Source of the DNA: Minwuiaceae bacterium
GTDB lineage: Bacteria > Pseudomonadota > Alphaproteobacteria > Minwuiales > Minwuiaceae
NCBI GenBank assembly: GCA_028278525.1
Contig: JANQEE010000040.1
Location: forward strand, 46,598 to 110,597
DNA length: 64,000 nucleotides
Reading direction: 5' to 3'
The notes under the pieces are model-generated. The model searched no databases, was not told where the DNA came from, and worked only from the letters and a program-made list of their open reading frames with translations. Position numbers and translations under genes: made by a program. Shown one piece after another: positions 1-8,339 of the stretch. The first letter of the stretch is position 1, and each line of letters begins with the position of its first letter.

Positions 1-15
1 CCGCCAGCCGGACTC

Positions 16-100
16 GTCATCGCGAGGCGCGTAGCGCCGCGGCGATCTCGGGAAGACAGGGCACGGCATATCGAGATTGCTTCGCTTCGCTCGCAATGAC
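16..100. repeat. REP-like intergenic palindrome
   Basis: The outer arms GTCATCGCGAG (16-26) and CTCGCAATGAC (90-100) are inverted copies with one mismatch. Inner segments CGATCTCG (43-50) and CGAGATTG (72-79) are also inverted with one mismatch. Short palindromes of the GTCATTGCGAGC type are common dispersed intergenic repeats in alphaproteobacteria. It lies downstream of the minus-strand operon ending at 175, so it could fold in the transcript tail. I see no coding content in 1-174. Confidence 0.6.
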
Positions 101-174
101 GGCGGCGGTCGCTATCCAGAGCCTGTCGAAGGATCACAACAGTCAAAGGCGCGTCCGCCGTTCTGCCGTCGCGT

Positions 175-894
175 TCAGCCTTTGCCCGGCTTCGTGTCGT
201 TAAGGCTGCCAATCATCGGGTTTCCGCGGATCTCGCGGATCAGTTTGGCGCGGATCGCATCGGCGAAAGCGTCGTAGTCGGTGGCCGGTGTTGCGAACGC
301 GCCGGGTCCGCCGATCACGTCCGAAACGAAATAGCGCTCCAGATCCGGTTCGTCGCTCAGGATCGGCAAGCCGTTGATGGTTATGCCTCTGGCGACGGCT
401 GCGGCGCGCGCCAGCCTGATATCCGGCCCATGCGAATCGCGGCCGTCGCCGGATATGTCGATCACCTTCCGCTTGCTTTCCAGCGCGTTGCCGTCGAACA
501 GGCCGGAGACATAGGTGATCATCGCGCTGATCCCGGTGCCGCCGCTTTGGATATGGCGCGGCGTGCTGTCGATCGCGTCGGCGAAGGCCTGCGCGTCGCC
601 GGCACCGCGCAGCACGGTCCACGGCAGCACGACCAGGTGGTCGCCGGGCGTCGACCACTGCACCATGGTCACCGCCACGGCGCCGAGGTCGCCGGCGCCG
701 ATCGCCTCGATCACGCCGGCGTGGCGGAACGCCTTGGCGAACCCGCCCATCTGCAGGGCGAACTCCTCGAAGCTGACGCTGGAGGAGGCATCGATGGCCA
801 GTATCAGCTCCAGGTCGACCGGCTCCGCCAGCGCCGGCCGCGCCAGACCGACGGCCGCCAGAACGATCAATGCCCAGGCGCGCAACACCGTCAT
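175..894 (-). CDS. DUF1194 vWA-domain secreted protein, paralog 1
   Basis: A 239-aa exported protein of the DUF1194 family, a von Willebrand A-like fold of unknown function that probably acts in the periplasm. Residues 1-23 form a signal peptide ending in ALA. A MIDAS-like DxSxS motif follows at 35-39 (AIDASSSVS), then the vWA-typical ISGDG segment. The ATG at 892-894 overlaps the stop of the upstream MFS gene as ATGA, so translation is probably coupled and the gene is last in its operon. A longer open frame runs upstream but only shadows the MFS gene. A paralog lies at 18922-19635. The family call is firm; the molecular role is unknown. Confidence 0.85.
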   Translation of the reverse strand: MTVLRAWALIVLAAVGLARPALAEPVDLELILAIDASSSVSFEEFALQMGGFAKAFRHAGVIEAIGAGDLGAVAVTMVQWSTPGDHLVVLPWTVLRGAGDAQAFADAIDSTPRHIQSGGTGISAMITYVSGLFDGNALESKRKVIDISGDGRDSHGPDIRLARAAAVARGITINGLPILSDEPDLERYFVSDVIGGPGAFATPATDYDAFADAIRAKLIREIRGNPMIGSLNDTKPGKG

Positions 895-2075
895 AGACGC
901 CGCTCCACCTGGCGCAGTGTTACGGCGAGCAGGATGCCGACGAGGCCGGATCCCATAAGGATCCAGCCCGACCGGTCCCATCCGCCCAGGCTCGCGACCA
1001 GGGCGGCGACCAGCGGCGGCCCGAACAGCGAGCCGATGTTGGAGCCCTGCACGATGACGCCGTTGGTGGCGCCGAGTTGGGCGGGCGACGGGCTGTGCAC
1101 CGGCGCGCCGGCCAGCACCGACGCCGGCAGCGCACCGCCGATCAGGGAAAAGGCGAAGGCCATGAAGATCTTCAGGTCGTCGGGCACCGCCGGCGAGAAG
1201 ACGCCGAGCGCCAGCAGACCCAGGCTGCCGCTCACCGTCGCCAGCATGCGCCACCTCGGCACGCCGCGATGCAGCAGCCAGCCGCCGATCAGGTTGCCGG
1301 GCACGTTGATCGCGATGATCGCGGCCGTCAGCGCCGCAGCTTGGGTGGTCGTTCTTCCCATGGTCTCCGCCATGAATGTCGGTAACCAGGTCATAAGTCC
1401 ATAGAACTGGACCGTATAGGTCGCGAAACAAGCCGATAGCAGCCACGGTCCCGGTCTGGCCAGCGTCGCCCGAATGTCCGCCAGCGACGCGCCCCGCTTC
1501 GGCGCGGCGCCCAGGTTTCTGGTGGCGACGGCGAGTACGAGTGCGAAAGCCGCCAGCAAGGCGGCATTGGTCAGCCAAAGGCCGCGCCAGCCGACGGCGG
1601 ACAGCAGGACCGGTGAGACCAGCATCATCAGGGCCATACCCGCCGGCAGGTAGGATCCCCAGATCGACAGCGCCACCCGATGATCGCGCTGCGCCGTCGC
1701 GGCGACGATGATCGACGGCGCGGCCACCACGGTCACCACGAAGCCGAGCCCTTCCAGCAGGCGGGCGCCGAGCAGCGTGGCCGGGCCCAGCGCAAAGCCG
1801 CCGAGCAGGCTGCCGACTGCCATGCAGAGCACGCCCGCCAGCAGGATGCGCCGATGGCCGAAACGGTCCGTCACCGTGCCCGCCGCCACGCCCAACGCTG
1901 CGCTGACCGCGTTGAAGGTGGACGCGACCCAGCCGGCCGCCACCAGCCCGAGCGCGAGGTCCGCGCGCAGCGTCGGTATCGTCGGCGGCACCTTGCCGAC
2001 CTGCAGGGCGCCCATCATGCCGGCCATCGTGGCCAGCACGACGATGCCCCACCGTGTCGTGCCGTCCGGCGTCAC
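891..2075 (-). CDS. MFS transporter (CynX/NimT-like)
   Basis: A 394-aa major facilitator superfamily permease with about 12 hydrophobic helices. The inter-helix loop motif DRFGHRRIL near residue 70 is the family's motif A. The pattern resembles cyanate/nitroimidazole-type transporters, but the substrate cannot be read from sequence. I place the start at GTG 2073-2075 because it overlaps the upstream stop as GTGA and puts the first helix right at the N terminus; the frame stays open upstream but that part is antisense-like and basic. Its stop overlaps the DUF1194 start by 4 nt. Coupling with a 2-hydroxyacid-type dehydrogenase suggests uptake of an organic acid, which is inference. Confidence 0.85.
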   Translation of the reverse strand: MTPDGTTRWGIVVLATMAGMMGALQVGKVPPTIPTLRADLALGLVAAGWVASTFNAVSAALGVAAGTVTDRFGHRRILLAGVLCMAVGSLLGGFALGPATLLGARLLEGLGFVVTVVAAPSIIVAATAQRDHRVALSIWGSYLPAGMALMMLVSPVLLSAVGWRGLWLTNAALLAAFALVLAVATRNLGAAPKRGASLADIRATLARPGPWLLSACFATYTVQFYGLMTWLPTFMAETMGRTTTQAAALTAAIIAINVPGNLIGGWLLHRGVPRWRMLATVSGSLGLLALGVFSPAVPDDLKIFMAFAFSLIGGALPASVLAGAPVHSPSPAQLGATNGVIVQGSNIGSLFGPPLVAALVASLGGWDRSGWILMGSGLVGILLAVTLRQVERRL

Positions 2076-3499
2076 GCCGAAGCGACCACCTTGCCCGGAT
2101 TTAAGATGCCCTTCGGATCGAAGCTTTGTTTCAAGCCGCGCATCAACTCGATTTCCAGGGGCGACTTGAAGCGCGTGATTTCGTCGCGTTTCAGGCGGCC
2201 GAGCCCGTGCTCCGCGCTGATCGATCCGCCAAGTTCGGCCGTCACTTCGTGCACCGCCGTGCTCACCTCGTGCCACTTCGCCAGGAACGCCTGTTTGTCC
2301 GCGTCCGCCGGCTGCATCGGGTTGTAATGCACGTTGCCGTCGCCGATATGGCCGAAGGCGATGCTGCGGAAACCGGGCACGATGGCATCCACCGCGGCGT
2401 CGGCGCGCTCGATGAACTCGGCGATGCGGGAGATCGGCACGGAGATGTCGTGCTTGATCGACCCACCTTCCGGTTTCTGCGCCTCCGACATGCCGTCGCG
2501 GATGCGCCAGAACATCTCCCCCTGCGCGCCGCTTTCCGCCAGCGTGGCGTCGCGGACCAGGCCGGCTTCCAGGCCGGCCGCCAGGATCGCTTCCAGGGTT
2601 GCGCGCAGCCCGCCGCCGGTGCCGCCGGACGATAGTTCGATCAGCAGGTACCAGGGATGCGGGTCGGCGATCGGATCGACGGTGTCGGGGATGTGCCGGG
2701 TGACGATGTCGATGCCGATCCGGGGGATGATCTCGAACGCCGTCACCTGATCGCCGCTTTGCTGGCGGGCGACCTCCAGCAGGCTTACCGCCGCGCCCAC
2801 GTTCGGCACCGCGACGAAGGCGGTCTGCACGTCGCTCGGTTTCGGGAACAGTTTCAGCACCGCGGCGGTGATCACGCCAAGCGTGCCTTCGGCCCCGATG
2901 AAGAGTTGCTTCAGGTCGTAACCCGTATTGTCTTTACGCAAACCCCGCAGGCCGTCCCAGATCCGGCCGTCGGCCAGCACCACTTCCAGCCCCAGCACCA
3001 GGTCGCGCGTATTGCCGTAATGCAGCACCGCCGTGCCGCCCGCGTTGGTCGACAGGTTGCCGCCGATCTGGCAACTGCCTTGCGAGCCGATGCGAAGCGG
3101 GAAGTACCGTCCTATGTCGTCGGCCGCATTCTGCACCTGTTCCAGCACGCAGCCCGCTTCCACGGTAATCGTGTCGTTCAACGGATCCGTCGACCGCACG
3201 GCGTTCATCCGGCCAAGCGACAGCACGATCTCGTCGCCGCCGTCGAACGGCACCGACCCGCCGCAAAGCGAGGTATTGCCGCCCTGCGGCACCACCTTGG
3301 TGCCGGTGTCGTTGCAGATTTTCAGGATCTCCGCCACCACGGCGGCCGTGCCCGGCCGCAGGATCAGCGGACTGACGCCGCGGTAAAGGTCGCGCCATTC
3401 GGTCAGAAACGGCTCCATATCGGCGGGGTCTGCGATGAAGCCTTTCGGGCCGACCGCGTTCTTCAGCCGGTCCAGCACGGATGTCGGTATTGCATTCAT
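2072..3499 (-). CDS. FAD-linked 2-hydroxyacid dehydrogenase (D2HGDH/GlcD-like)
   Basis: A 475-aa flavoprotein of the VAO/PCMH family, near D-2-hydroxyglutarate and D-lactate dehydrogenases and GlcD. The FAD-binding segment QGGNTSLCGG is at 72-81. The C-terminal FAD-oxidase domain carries HIGDGNVH near residue 380 and ends with the usual NPGK. Such enzymes oxidise D-2-hydroxyacids to 2-oxoacids and pass electrons to an acceptor such as ETF or quinone. Length is normal. It begins 28 nt after the Sua5 gene and overlaps the MFS gene by 4 nt, so it sits mid-operon. The exact substrate is not determinable here. Confidence 0.88.
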   Translation of the reverse strand: MNAIPTSVLDRLKNAVGPKGFIADPADMEPFLTEWRDLYRGVSPLILRPGTAAVVAEILKICNDTGTKVVPQGGNTSLCGGSVPFDGGDEIVLSLGRMNAVRSTDPLNDTITVEAGCVLEQVQNAADDIGRYFPLRIGSQGSCQIGGNLSTNAGGTAVLHYGNTRDLVLGLEVVLADGRIWDGLRGLRKDNTGYDLKQLFIGAEGTLGVITAAVLKLFPKPSDVQTAFVAVPNVGAAVSLLEVARQQSGDQVTAFEIIPRIGIDIVTRHIPDTVDPIADPHPWYLLIELSSGGTGGGLRATLEAILAAGLEAGLVRDATLAESGAQGEMFWRIRDGMSEAQKPEGGSIKHDISVPISRIAEFIERADAAVDAIVPGFRSIAFGHIGDGNVHYNPMQPADADKQAFLAKWHEVSTAVHEVTAELGGSISAEHGLGRLKRDEITRFKSPLEIELMRGLKQSFDPKGILNPGKVVASA

Positions 3500-3527
3500 C
3501 GTCTGGATGTAGACCAGCGGCGGCGGA

Positions 3528-4463
3528 TTAACAAGCCGCCGCCCGGCGCAGCCGGTCGTTGATCGCGCGGCCCAAACCGGTTTCCGGCACCGGCATCACG
3601 GCGATGCCCGCATGCTCCGGCCGGTCCAACTCGTGCAGCAGCGCGAACAGGTTGGCCGCGGCTTCCACCAGGTCGCCGGATGGGCTCAGGTTCGGCCCCG
3701 GCGGCGCGTCCGGCCCGAAGCCGAGCAGCGCCTCGCCCGGTCGGGCGTCGCTTGCGTTCAGACGGACCGGACGGTCGGGCGCGTAATGGCTTTGCAGCAT
3801 GCCGGGCGCCTGCACGGCGTCGGATATCGGTGCGTGCAGCGGTCCGATTTCCGCTTCGACGGCTTCGGCGGTGATACCCCCGGGCCGCAGCAGGTAGGCC
3901 TTGCCCTCGGTGACGCCGATTACCGTCGATTCAATGCCGACCGGGCAGGGGCCGTCGTCCAGGATCATCGCGACCTTGTCGCCCAGGCCGTCGGCGACAT
4001 GCCGCGCCGTGGTCGGGCTGATCCGGCCGGAGGGGTTGGCGGAGGGTCCCGCGACCGGCCGGCCGACCGCCCTTAAGAGGGCAAGGGCCGCAGGCCGTTC
4101 GGGGATGCGGACGGCCAATGTGTCCAGCCCGGCGCTCGCCAGAAGCGAAACCGGGCAGCCGGTCCGGCGCGGCAGGACCAGGGTCAGCGCGCCGGGCCAG
4201 TACAGCGCCGCCAGGCGTTCGGCGATGGGGTCGAACGTCACCAGGGTGCCCGCCGCCTCGATGTCCGGCACATGGCAGATCAGCGGGTTGAAGGCCGGCC
4301 GGCCTTTGGCTTCGAAGATGGCGGCGACGGCGCGGTCGTTGGTGGCGTCGCCCCCCAGGCCGTAGACCGTCTCGGTCGGAAACGCCACCAGCCGGCCGTC
4401 GCGCAGCAGCGCGGCCGCCCGCGCGATCGCGGTGTCGGAGACGGGTTCGATTAAGGCCGGCAT
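3528..4463 (-). CDS. tsaC: L-threonylcarbamoyladenylate synthase (Sua5 type)
   Basis: A 311-aa enzyme that makes threonylcarbamoyl-AMP from threonine, bicarbonate and ATP, the first step of the universal t6A37 modification of ANN-decoding tRNAs. The YrdC domain fills the first two thirds, with FPTETVYGLG at 28-37 and KGRPAFNPL at 53-61. The extra C-terminal ~90 residues are the Sua5 domain, so this is the long Sua5 form rather than short TsaC. It lies between a small hypothetical gene (48 nt upstream) and the FAD dehydrogenase (28 nt downstream), all on the minus strand. Confidence 0.93.
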   Translation of the reverse strand: MPALIEPVSDTAIARAAALLRDGRLVAFPTETVYGLGGDATNDRAVAAIFEAKGRPAFNPLICHVPDIEAAGTLVTFDPIAERLAALYWPGALTLVLPRRTGCPVSLLASAGLDTLAVRIPERPAALALLRAVGRPVAGPSANPSGRISPTTARHVADGLGDKVAMILDDGPCPVGIESTVIGVTEGKAYLLRPGGITAEAVEAEIGPLHAPISDAVQAPGMLQSHYAPDRPVRLNASDARPGEALLGFGPDAPPGPNLSPSGDLVEAAANLFALLHELDRPEHAGIAVMPVPETGLGRAINDRLRRAAAC

Positions 4464-4511
4464 GGCGGCGCACTGTAATGGGTTTTCGGCTCGCGTGGAA
4501 CGAGCCGGCGG

Positions 4512-4769
4512 TCAGGAAGAGCGGCCGAACAGGGCCTTCATATAGCTGTGCTGCAAGTCGGCGATATGGCGCTGTAAATCCGCCAGGTCCTGGCCGATCT
4601 GCTCCGCGATGGCCAGGTCCTGGTCGATCGAGACGTCGCTTGGCATTTGCCATTGCGCCATCAGCGCCTTGACGGCCTCGTGAGCGGCAAGCTCGTGCGC
4701 CCTTCGGCCGTTGCCGAGCGCCTTTATCCGGTCGCGCACGAACTTGATACTGTCTTCTGCCGAAAGCAT
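4512..4769 (-). CDS. small helical hypothetical protein
   Basis: An 85-aa soluble protein beginning MLSAEDSIKF, predominantly helical with heptad-like hydrophobic spacing (LAIAEQIGQDLADLQRHIADLQ), so a short coiled coil is likely. I do not recognise a family. The ATG at 4767-4769 has AGGGG about 12 nt upstream; the frame extends to 4859 with other possible starts. It is the first gene of the minus-strand run leading into tsaC and is divergent from the acyl-CoA dehydrogenase. Confidence 0.6.
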   Translation of the reverse strand: MLSAEDSIKFVRDRIKALGNGRRAHELAAHEAVKALMAQWQMPSDVSIDQDLAIAEQIGQDLADLQRHIADLQHSYMKALFGRSS

Positions 4770-4967
4770 AGACTCGATCACCCCTAAAGAATGGATCCCA
4801 CGCCACCTAGACGGAATGTAGGATATCGCTCTTAAAGCAGTCTTAATTCCGGCGGCCATTTAGAGGACCGCCGCATTGCCGATCCTGGTCCTCGCGTACT
4901 TGTGATATAAGTAAATCGAGCTAATTGTGGCATGGATTTCTAGGCCTTTTCTGCGGAGTTGACGGTT

Positions 4968-6773
4968 ATGTCGGACTATTCGGCCCCCGTGCGCGACATG
5001 CGCTTCGTTCTCAACCACGTGGTCGACCTGCCGGCGATCGCCCAACTGGATGGCTACGACCACGCGGACGGCGAACTTGTCGATCAGGTCCTGGAAGAGG
5101 CTGCCCGGTTGGCGGGTGAAGTGCTCGGCCCGATCAACCATTCGGGGGACCGGCAGGGCTCGGTGCTGGAGAACGGCGTGGTGCGCACGCCGGACGGCTT
5201 CCGCCAGGCCTACAAGCAGTTTGCCGAGGGCGGCTGGAATGGCGTGCCGTTTGACCCGGAATTCGGCGGCGGCGGCCTGCCCTGGTCGGTCACCATGGCC
5301 TTGAGCGAGATGTGGAACGCCGCCAACATGTCCTTCGCGCTCTGCCCGCTGTTGAACCAGGGCGCGGTCGACCTGATCCACGCTCACGCCTCGGACGAGC
5401 AGAAGGCGACCTACCTGGAGAAGATGATCTCCGGCGAATGGGCCGGCACCATGAACCTGACCGAGCCGGCCGCCGGCTCCGACGTCGGCGCGCTGCGCAG
5501 CAAGGCGGAGCCGCAGGCCGACGGCTCTTACCGGATCACCGGTCAGAAGATTTTCATCACCTACGGCGAGCACGATTTCACCGAGAACATCATTCATCTG
5601 GTGCTGGCCCGCACGCCCGGCGCGCCGGGCGGTACGAAAGGCATCTCCTGCTTTATCGTGCCGAAGTTCCTGGTCAATCCGGACGGCAGCCTGGGCAAGC
5701 GCAACGACCTCCGCTGCGTCTCGCTGGAGCACAAGCTCGGCATCCATGCCAGCCCGACCTGCGTCATGTCCTACGGCGACGACGGGGAGTGCGTCGGCTA
5801 CCTGATCGGCGAAGAGAACCGTGGCATGCGCTACATGTTCACGATGATGAACAATGCGCGGCTCAGCGTCGGCACCCAGGGCTTGGCGATAGCGGAGCGG
5901 GCCTATCAGCAGGCCGCCGCCTTCGCGTTGGAACGGAAGCAGGGCCGGGTCGCCGGCACCCCGGCGGACCAGAGCTCGCCGATCGTCGCCCACGCCGACG
6001 TCCGCCGCATGCTGATGACCATGCGCGCCTATATCGAGGCGATGCGCGCCCTGATCTACACCAACGCCGAGGCGATGGACCTGGCCCGCCGCCACCCGGA
6101 CGAAGAGGTGCGCGGGGCCAAGCAGGCGATGGTCGAACTGCTGACCCCGATCTCCAAGGGCTGGTGCACCGATCTCGGCTGCGAACTGACCTCGATCGGC
6201 GTGCAGGTGCATGGCGGCATGGGCTTCGTCGAAGAGACCGGCGCCGCCCAGCATATGCGCGACGCCCGCATCGCCCCGATTTACGAGGGCACCAACGGCA
6301 TCCAGGCGATGGATCTGGTGTTCCGCAAGCTGCCATTGCAGGGCGGCGAGGCGGTTCGCGCTCTGATCGATGAGATGCGCGCCCTGGACGGCGACCTTGC
6401 GAAACAGGACGGCTCGGTATTCAAATCGTTCCGGGCCGGTCTCGATACGTCGACGGCGGCACTGGCAACCGCAACCGACTGGATGCTGGGCAAGCTGCAG
6501 GGTGGCGATCCGGACGATGCCGCGGCCGGCTGCGCGCCGTACCTGAAGATGTTCGGCATCACTGTCGGCGGTTATCTGCTGGCGCGCGGCGCGCTGGCCG
6601 CCGCGGCGCAACTCTCGAACGGCGCCACGGACAAGCCGTTCCTGGAGGCCAAACTGGCGACGGCGAGGTTCTATGCCGAGCAGATCCTGCCCCAGGCCGC
6701 GGCGCTGGCCGGCCCGGCGACCGAAGGCAAGGAAACGCTGTTCGCTATCGAGGCCGAACAGCTCTGCGCCTGA
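4968..6773 (+). CDS. acyl-CoA dehydrogenase, DmdC-like family
   Basis: A 601-aa flavoprotein that should introduce a 2,3-double bond into an acyl-CoA and pass electrons to ETF. It has the N-terminal, middle and C-terminal acyl-CoA dehydrogenase domains plus the extra C-terminal domain typical of this ~600-aa subgroup. Signature stretches include MNLTEPAAGSDVG, GQKIFITYGEHDFTENIIH and MGFVEETGAAQ. The subgroup includes 3-methylmercaptopropionyl-CoA dehydrogenase (DmdC), but most members are uncharacterised. The start is ATG 4968, with CGGAG 9 nt upstream; a TTG at 4959 has none. A DmdB-like ligase lies far away at 62181. Confidence 0.9.
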   Translation: MSDYSAPVRDMRFVLNHVVDLPAIAQLDGYDHADGELVDQVLEEAARLAGEVLGPINHSGDRQGSVLENGVVRTPDGFRQAYKQFAEGGWNGVPFDPEFGGGGLPWSVTMALSEMWNAANMSFALCPLLNQGAVDLIHAHASDEQKATYLEKMISGEWAGTMNLTEPAAGSDVGALRSKAEPQADGSYRITGQKIFITYGEHDFTENIIHLVLARTPGAPGGTKGISCFIVPKFLVNPDGSLGKRNDLRCVSLEHKLGIHASPTCVMSYGDDGECVGYLIGEENRGMRYMFTMMNNARLSVGTQGLAIAERAYQQAAAFALERKQGRVAGTPADQSSPIVAHADVRRMLMTMRAYIEAMRALIYTNAEAMDLARRHPDEEVRGAKQAMVELLTPISKGWCTDLGCELTSIGVQVHGGMGFVEETGAAQHMRDARIAPIYEGTNGIQAMDLVFRKLPLQGGEAVRALIDEMRALDGDLAKQDGSVFKSFRAGLDTSTAALATATDWMLGKLQGGDPDDAAAGCAPYLKMFGITVGGYLLARGALAAAAQLSNGATDKPFLEAKLATARFYAEQILPQAAALAGPATEGKETLFAIEAEQLCA

Positions 6774-6913
6774 TCGTTTCAGGCGGTGTGACCAGGCGCG
6801 TCCTTTTCAGAGGGTTGTAGCCGGATTTTCGAGCTTCCGTCCGACGTTTACGCTGCATAAACCTATTATTCGTTACGTAGTCTCTTTCGTAGCGTAAAAC
6901 TGAGGTTAGTAGC

Positions 6914-7489
6914 ATGCGTAATCCGTTTGTAAGATTCGCCCGCCGGCTTTTCGCCGCGGGCGTTGTTGCTTTTGCCGCTTGCGTCGGCGCGGCGCCGGTC
7001 CAGGCGGCGCTGGTCAACTTCAACGCCACCGGGGTTCCGGGCATTTCCGGTTATATCGAGGTCGACGACAGCACCTTCTCCGGCGTCGCCGTCGACCTGG
7101 TTTCCAACACCCAGATCACCGCCTTCTCGCTTAACGTGTTCGGGCAGGTCTTTACGCTCGCCGACGTGTTCATGGACCGCTCGCTGCTTATCGACAGCGA
7201 CCCTGCGATCCCGAATCTCGTCAACGCCTCTGACAATCTGGCCGACAACGGTGTCGCGGAGCTCAGGCTGGTATCCGACAATGCCGGCGGTATCCTCGAT
7301 GGTGACGCGGACCTATCGATCCGCGAGTACAGCCCCGTCCTCGGCTTCTATACCACCTACAACGTCATATGGACCGTTGGGCCGAAGCCCGGTGGCGACG
7401 CCGATGCCGTTCCTGCCTCGGGTGCGATAGCTCTGCTCGGCCTCGGCTTGACCGGTCTCGGCCTCGCACGGCGCAGGCGTATGACCTGA
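6914..7489 (+). CDS. PEP-CTERM-like sorted secreted protein
   Basis: A 191-aa exported protein. Residues 1-31 form a signal peptide ending VQA. The body is small, acidic and beta-rich. The C terminus has the tripartite sorting signal of the PEP-CTERM class: VPASG, a hydrophobic helix of about 15 residues, and a final ARRRR patch. In this system an exosortase cleaves at the short motif and the protein is delivered to the cell surface. No exosortase gene is in the window. TGAGG precedes the ATG, and an intrinsic terminator follows, so it is probably monocistronic. Confidence 0.78.
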   Translation: MRNPFVRFARRLFAAGVVAFAACVGAAPVQAALVNFNATGVPGISGYIEVDDSTFSGVAVDLVSNTQITAFSLNVFGQVFTLADVFMDRSLLIDSDPAIPNLVNASDNLADNGVAELRLVSDNAGGILDGDADLSIREYSPVLGFYTTYNVIWTVGPKPGGDADAVPASGAIALLGLGLTGLGLARRRRMT

Positions 7490-7512
7490 CGGAATTGTTC
7501 CGTTATGGGGAC

Positions 7513-7540
7513 CCGGCGGCCCGACAGGGCCGCCGGTTTT
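7513..7540 (+). terminator. rho-independent terminator
   Basis: A perfect 10-bp stem CCGGCGGCCC / GGGCCGCCGG with a GACA loop is followed by TTTT. It lies 23 nt after the stop of the PEP-CTERM-like gene and just before the convergent LysE gene ends. Confidence 0.85.
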
Positions 7541-7549
7541 CCGGTCGTT

Positions 7550-8215
7550 TTATGGGGTCGCGGCCTGCGGGCGCGAGAAGAAGACCCGGGCGGCGAGGGC
7601 GACGAACACGCCGGCCACGCAGCGTTGCTGCCACAGCAGAACGCGGGGATGCCGGATGGCCCAGCGCGCGGCTCGTCCCGCGCAGACGCACAAAACGGCG
7701 ATAACGGTGAAGTTGATGGCGTTGATCACCGTGATCAGGAACAGGCTCTGCACCAGGATGCTGCCGGCCGTCGGGTCCAGGAACTGCGGGAACAGCACGA
7801 TGTAGAAGAACACCGCCTTCGGGCTGAGCAACGCGTTCAGCGCGCCCTGGGCGAAGAAGCGCGGCGCGGAGCCGTTCGGCATGGACGGTACGGCGTCGGC
7901 GCCGAGATGGGCGACGCTGGCATAGGTGTCGCCCCGATAGGTCTGCCAGGCCAGCCACAGCAAATAGGCGGCGCCGCCGATGCGCAGCGCGTCGTAGGCC
8001 AGGGGAAAATGCACGAACAGGCCGGACAGGCCCAGCCCCGCCGCCGTGGCGTGAACCGTCAGCCCCAGGCAGACGCCGAGCGCGCTGTAGATGCCGGCTG
8101 CCGGCCCGCTGACCATCGCGCGGGACACGCAGAAGATCATGTTCGGCCCCGGCGTCACGATAAAGACGATCACCGTCCCCAGGAACAGCGACAGGGTGGC
8201 GAGTTCAACGGGCAT
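7550..8215 (-). CDS. LysE family translocator
   Basis: A 221-aa inner-membrane protein of the LysE/RhtB amino-acid exporter superfamily with six hydrophobic segments. The N terminus carries the typical TPGPNM motif after the first helix, and NALLSPKAVFFY occurs mid-protein. Members export amino acids or small amphiphiles; the substrate is unknown. It stands alone, convergent with the PEP-CTERM-like gene. The 124 nt up to the next gene (8216-8339) show nothing else clear. Confidence 0.9.
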   Translation of the reverse strand: MPVELATLSLFLGTVIVFIVTPGPNMIFCVSRAMVSGPAAGIYSALGVCLGLTVHATAAGLGLSGLFVHFPLAYDALRIGGAAYLLWLAWQTYRGDTYASVAHLGADAVPSMPNGSAPRFFAQGALNALLSPKAVFFYIVLFPQFLDPTAGSILVQSLFLITVINAINFTVIAVLCVCAGRAARWAIRHPRVLLWQQRCVAGVFVALAARVFFSRPQAATP

Positions 8216-8339
8216 GGTTGGCCCGCTCCGGTTGCCTACGGTCGGTCACGGCAATGCTCTCCGCTATACGCAAATGTTGTGGTTGGTCGCGGAGCCTATT
8301 CCGATCCGCTGGCGTGTCAATTTGCCGGGCGCGCCTTTT

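Noticed and set aside
175..2052. A 625-codon minus-strand open frame that seems to join a transporter region to the DUF1194 protein
   Set aside because: The first ~385 codons are a basic Arg/Gly-rich shadow of the MFS gene in another frame; the DUF1194 protein has its own ATG, signal peptide and 4-nt overlap with the MFS stop.
4860..6611. 583-codon open frame opposite the acyl-CoA dehydrogenase
   Set aside because: Composition rich in His, Arg and Gln with no domain; typical antisense frame of a high-GC gene.
6843..6857. GACGTTTACG upstream of the PEP-CTERM-like gene, identical to part of the 12334 operator half-site
   Set aside because: The other half is not present at the right spacing, so it is probably a chance half-site.
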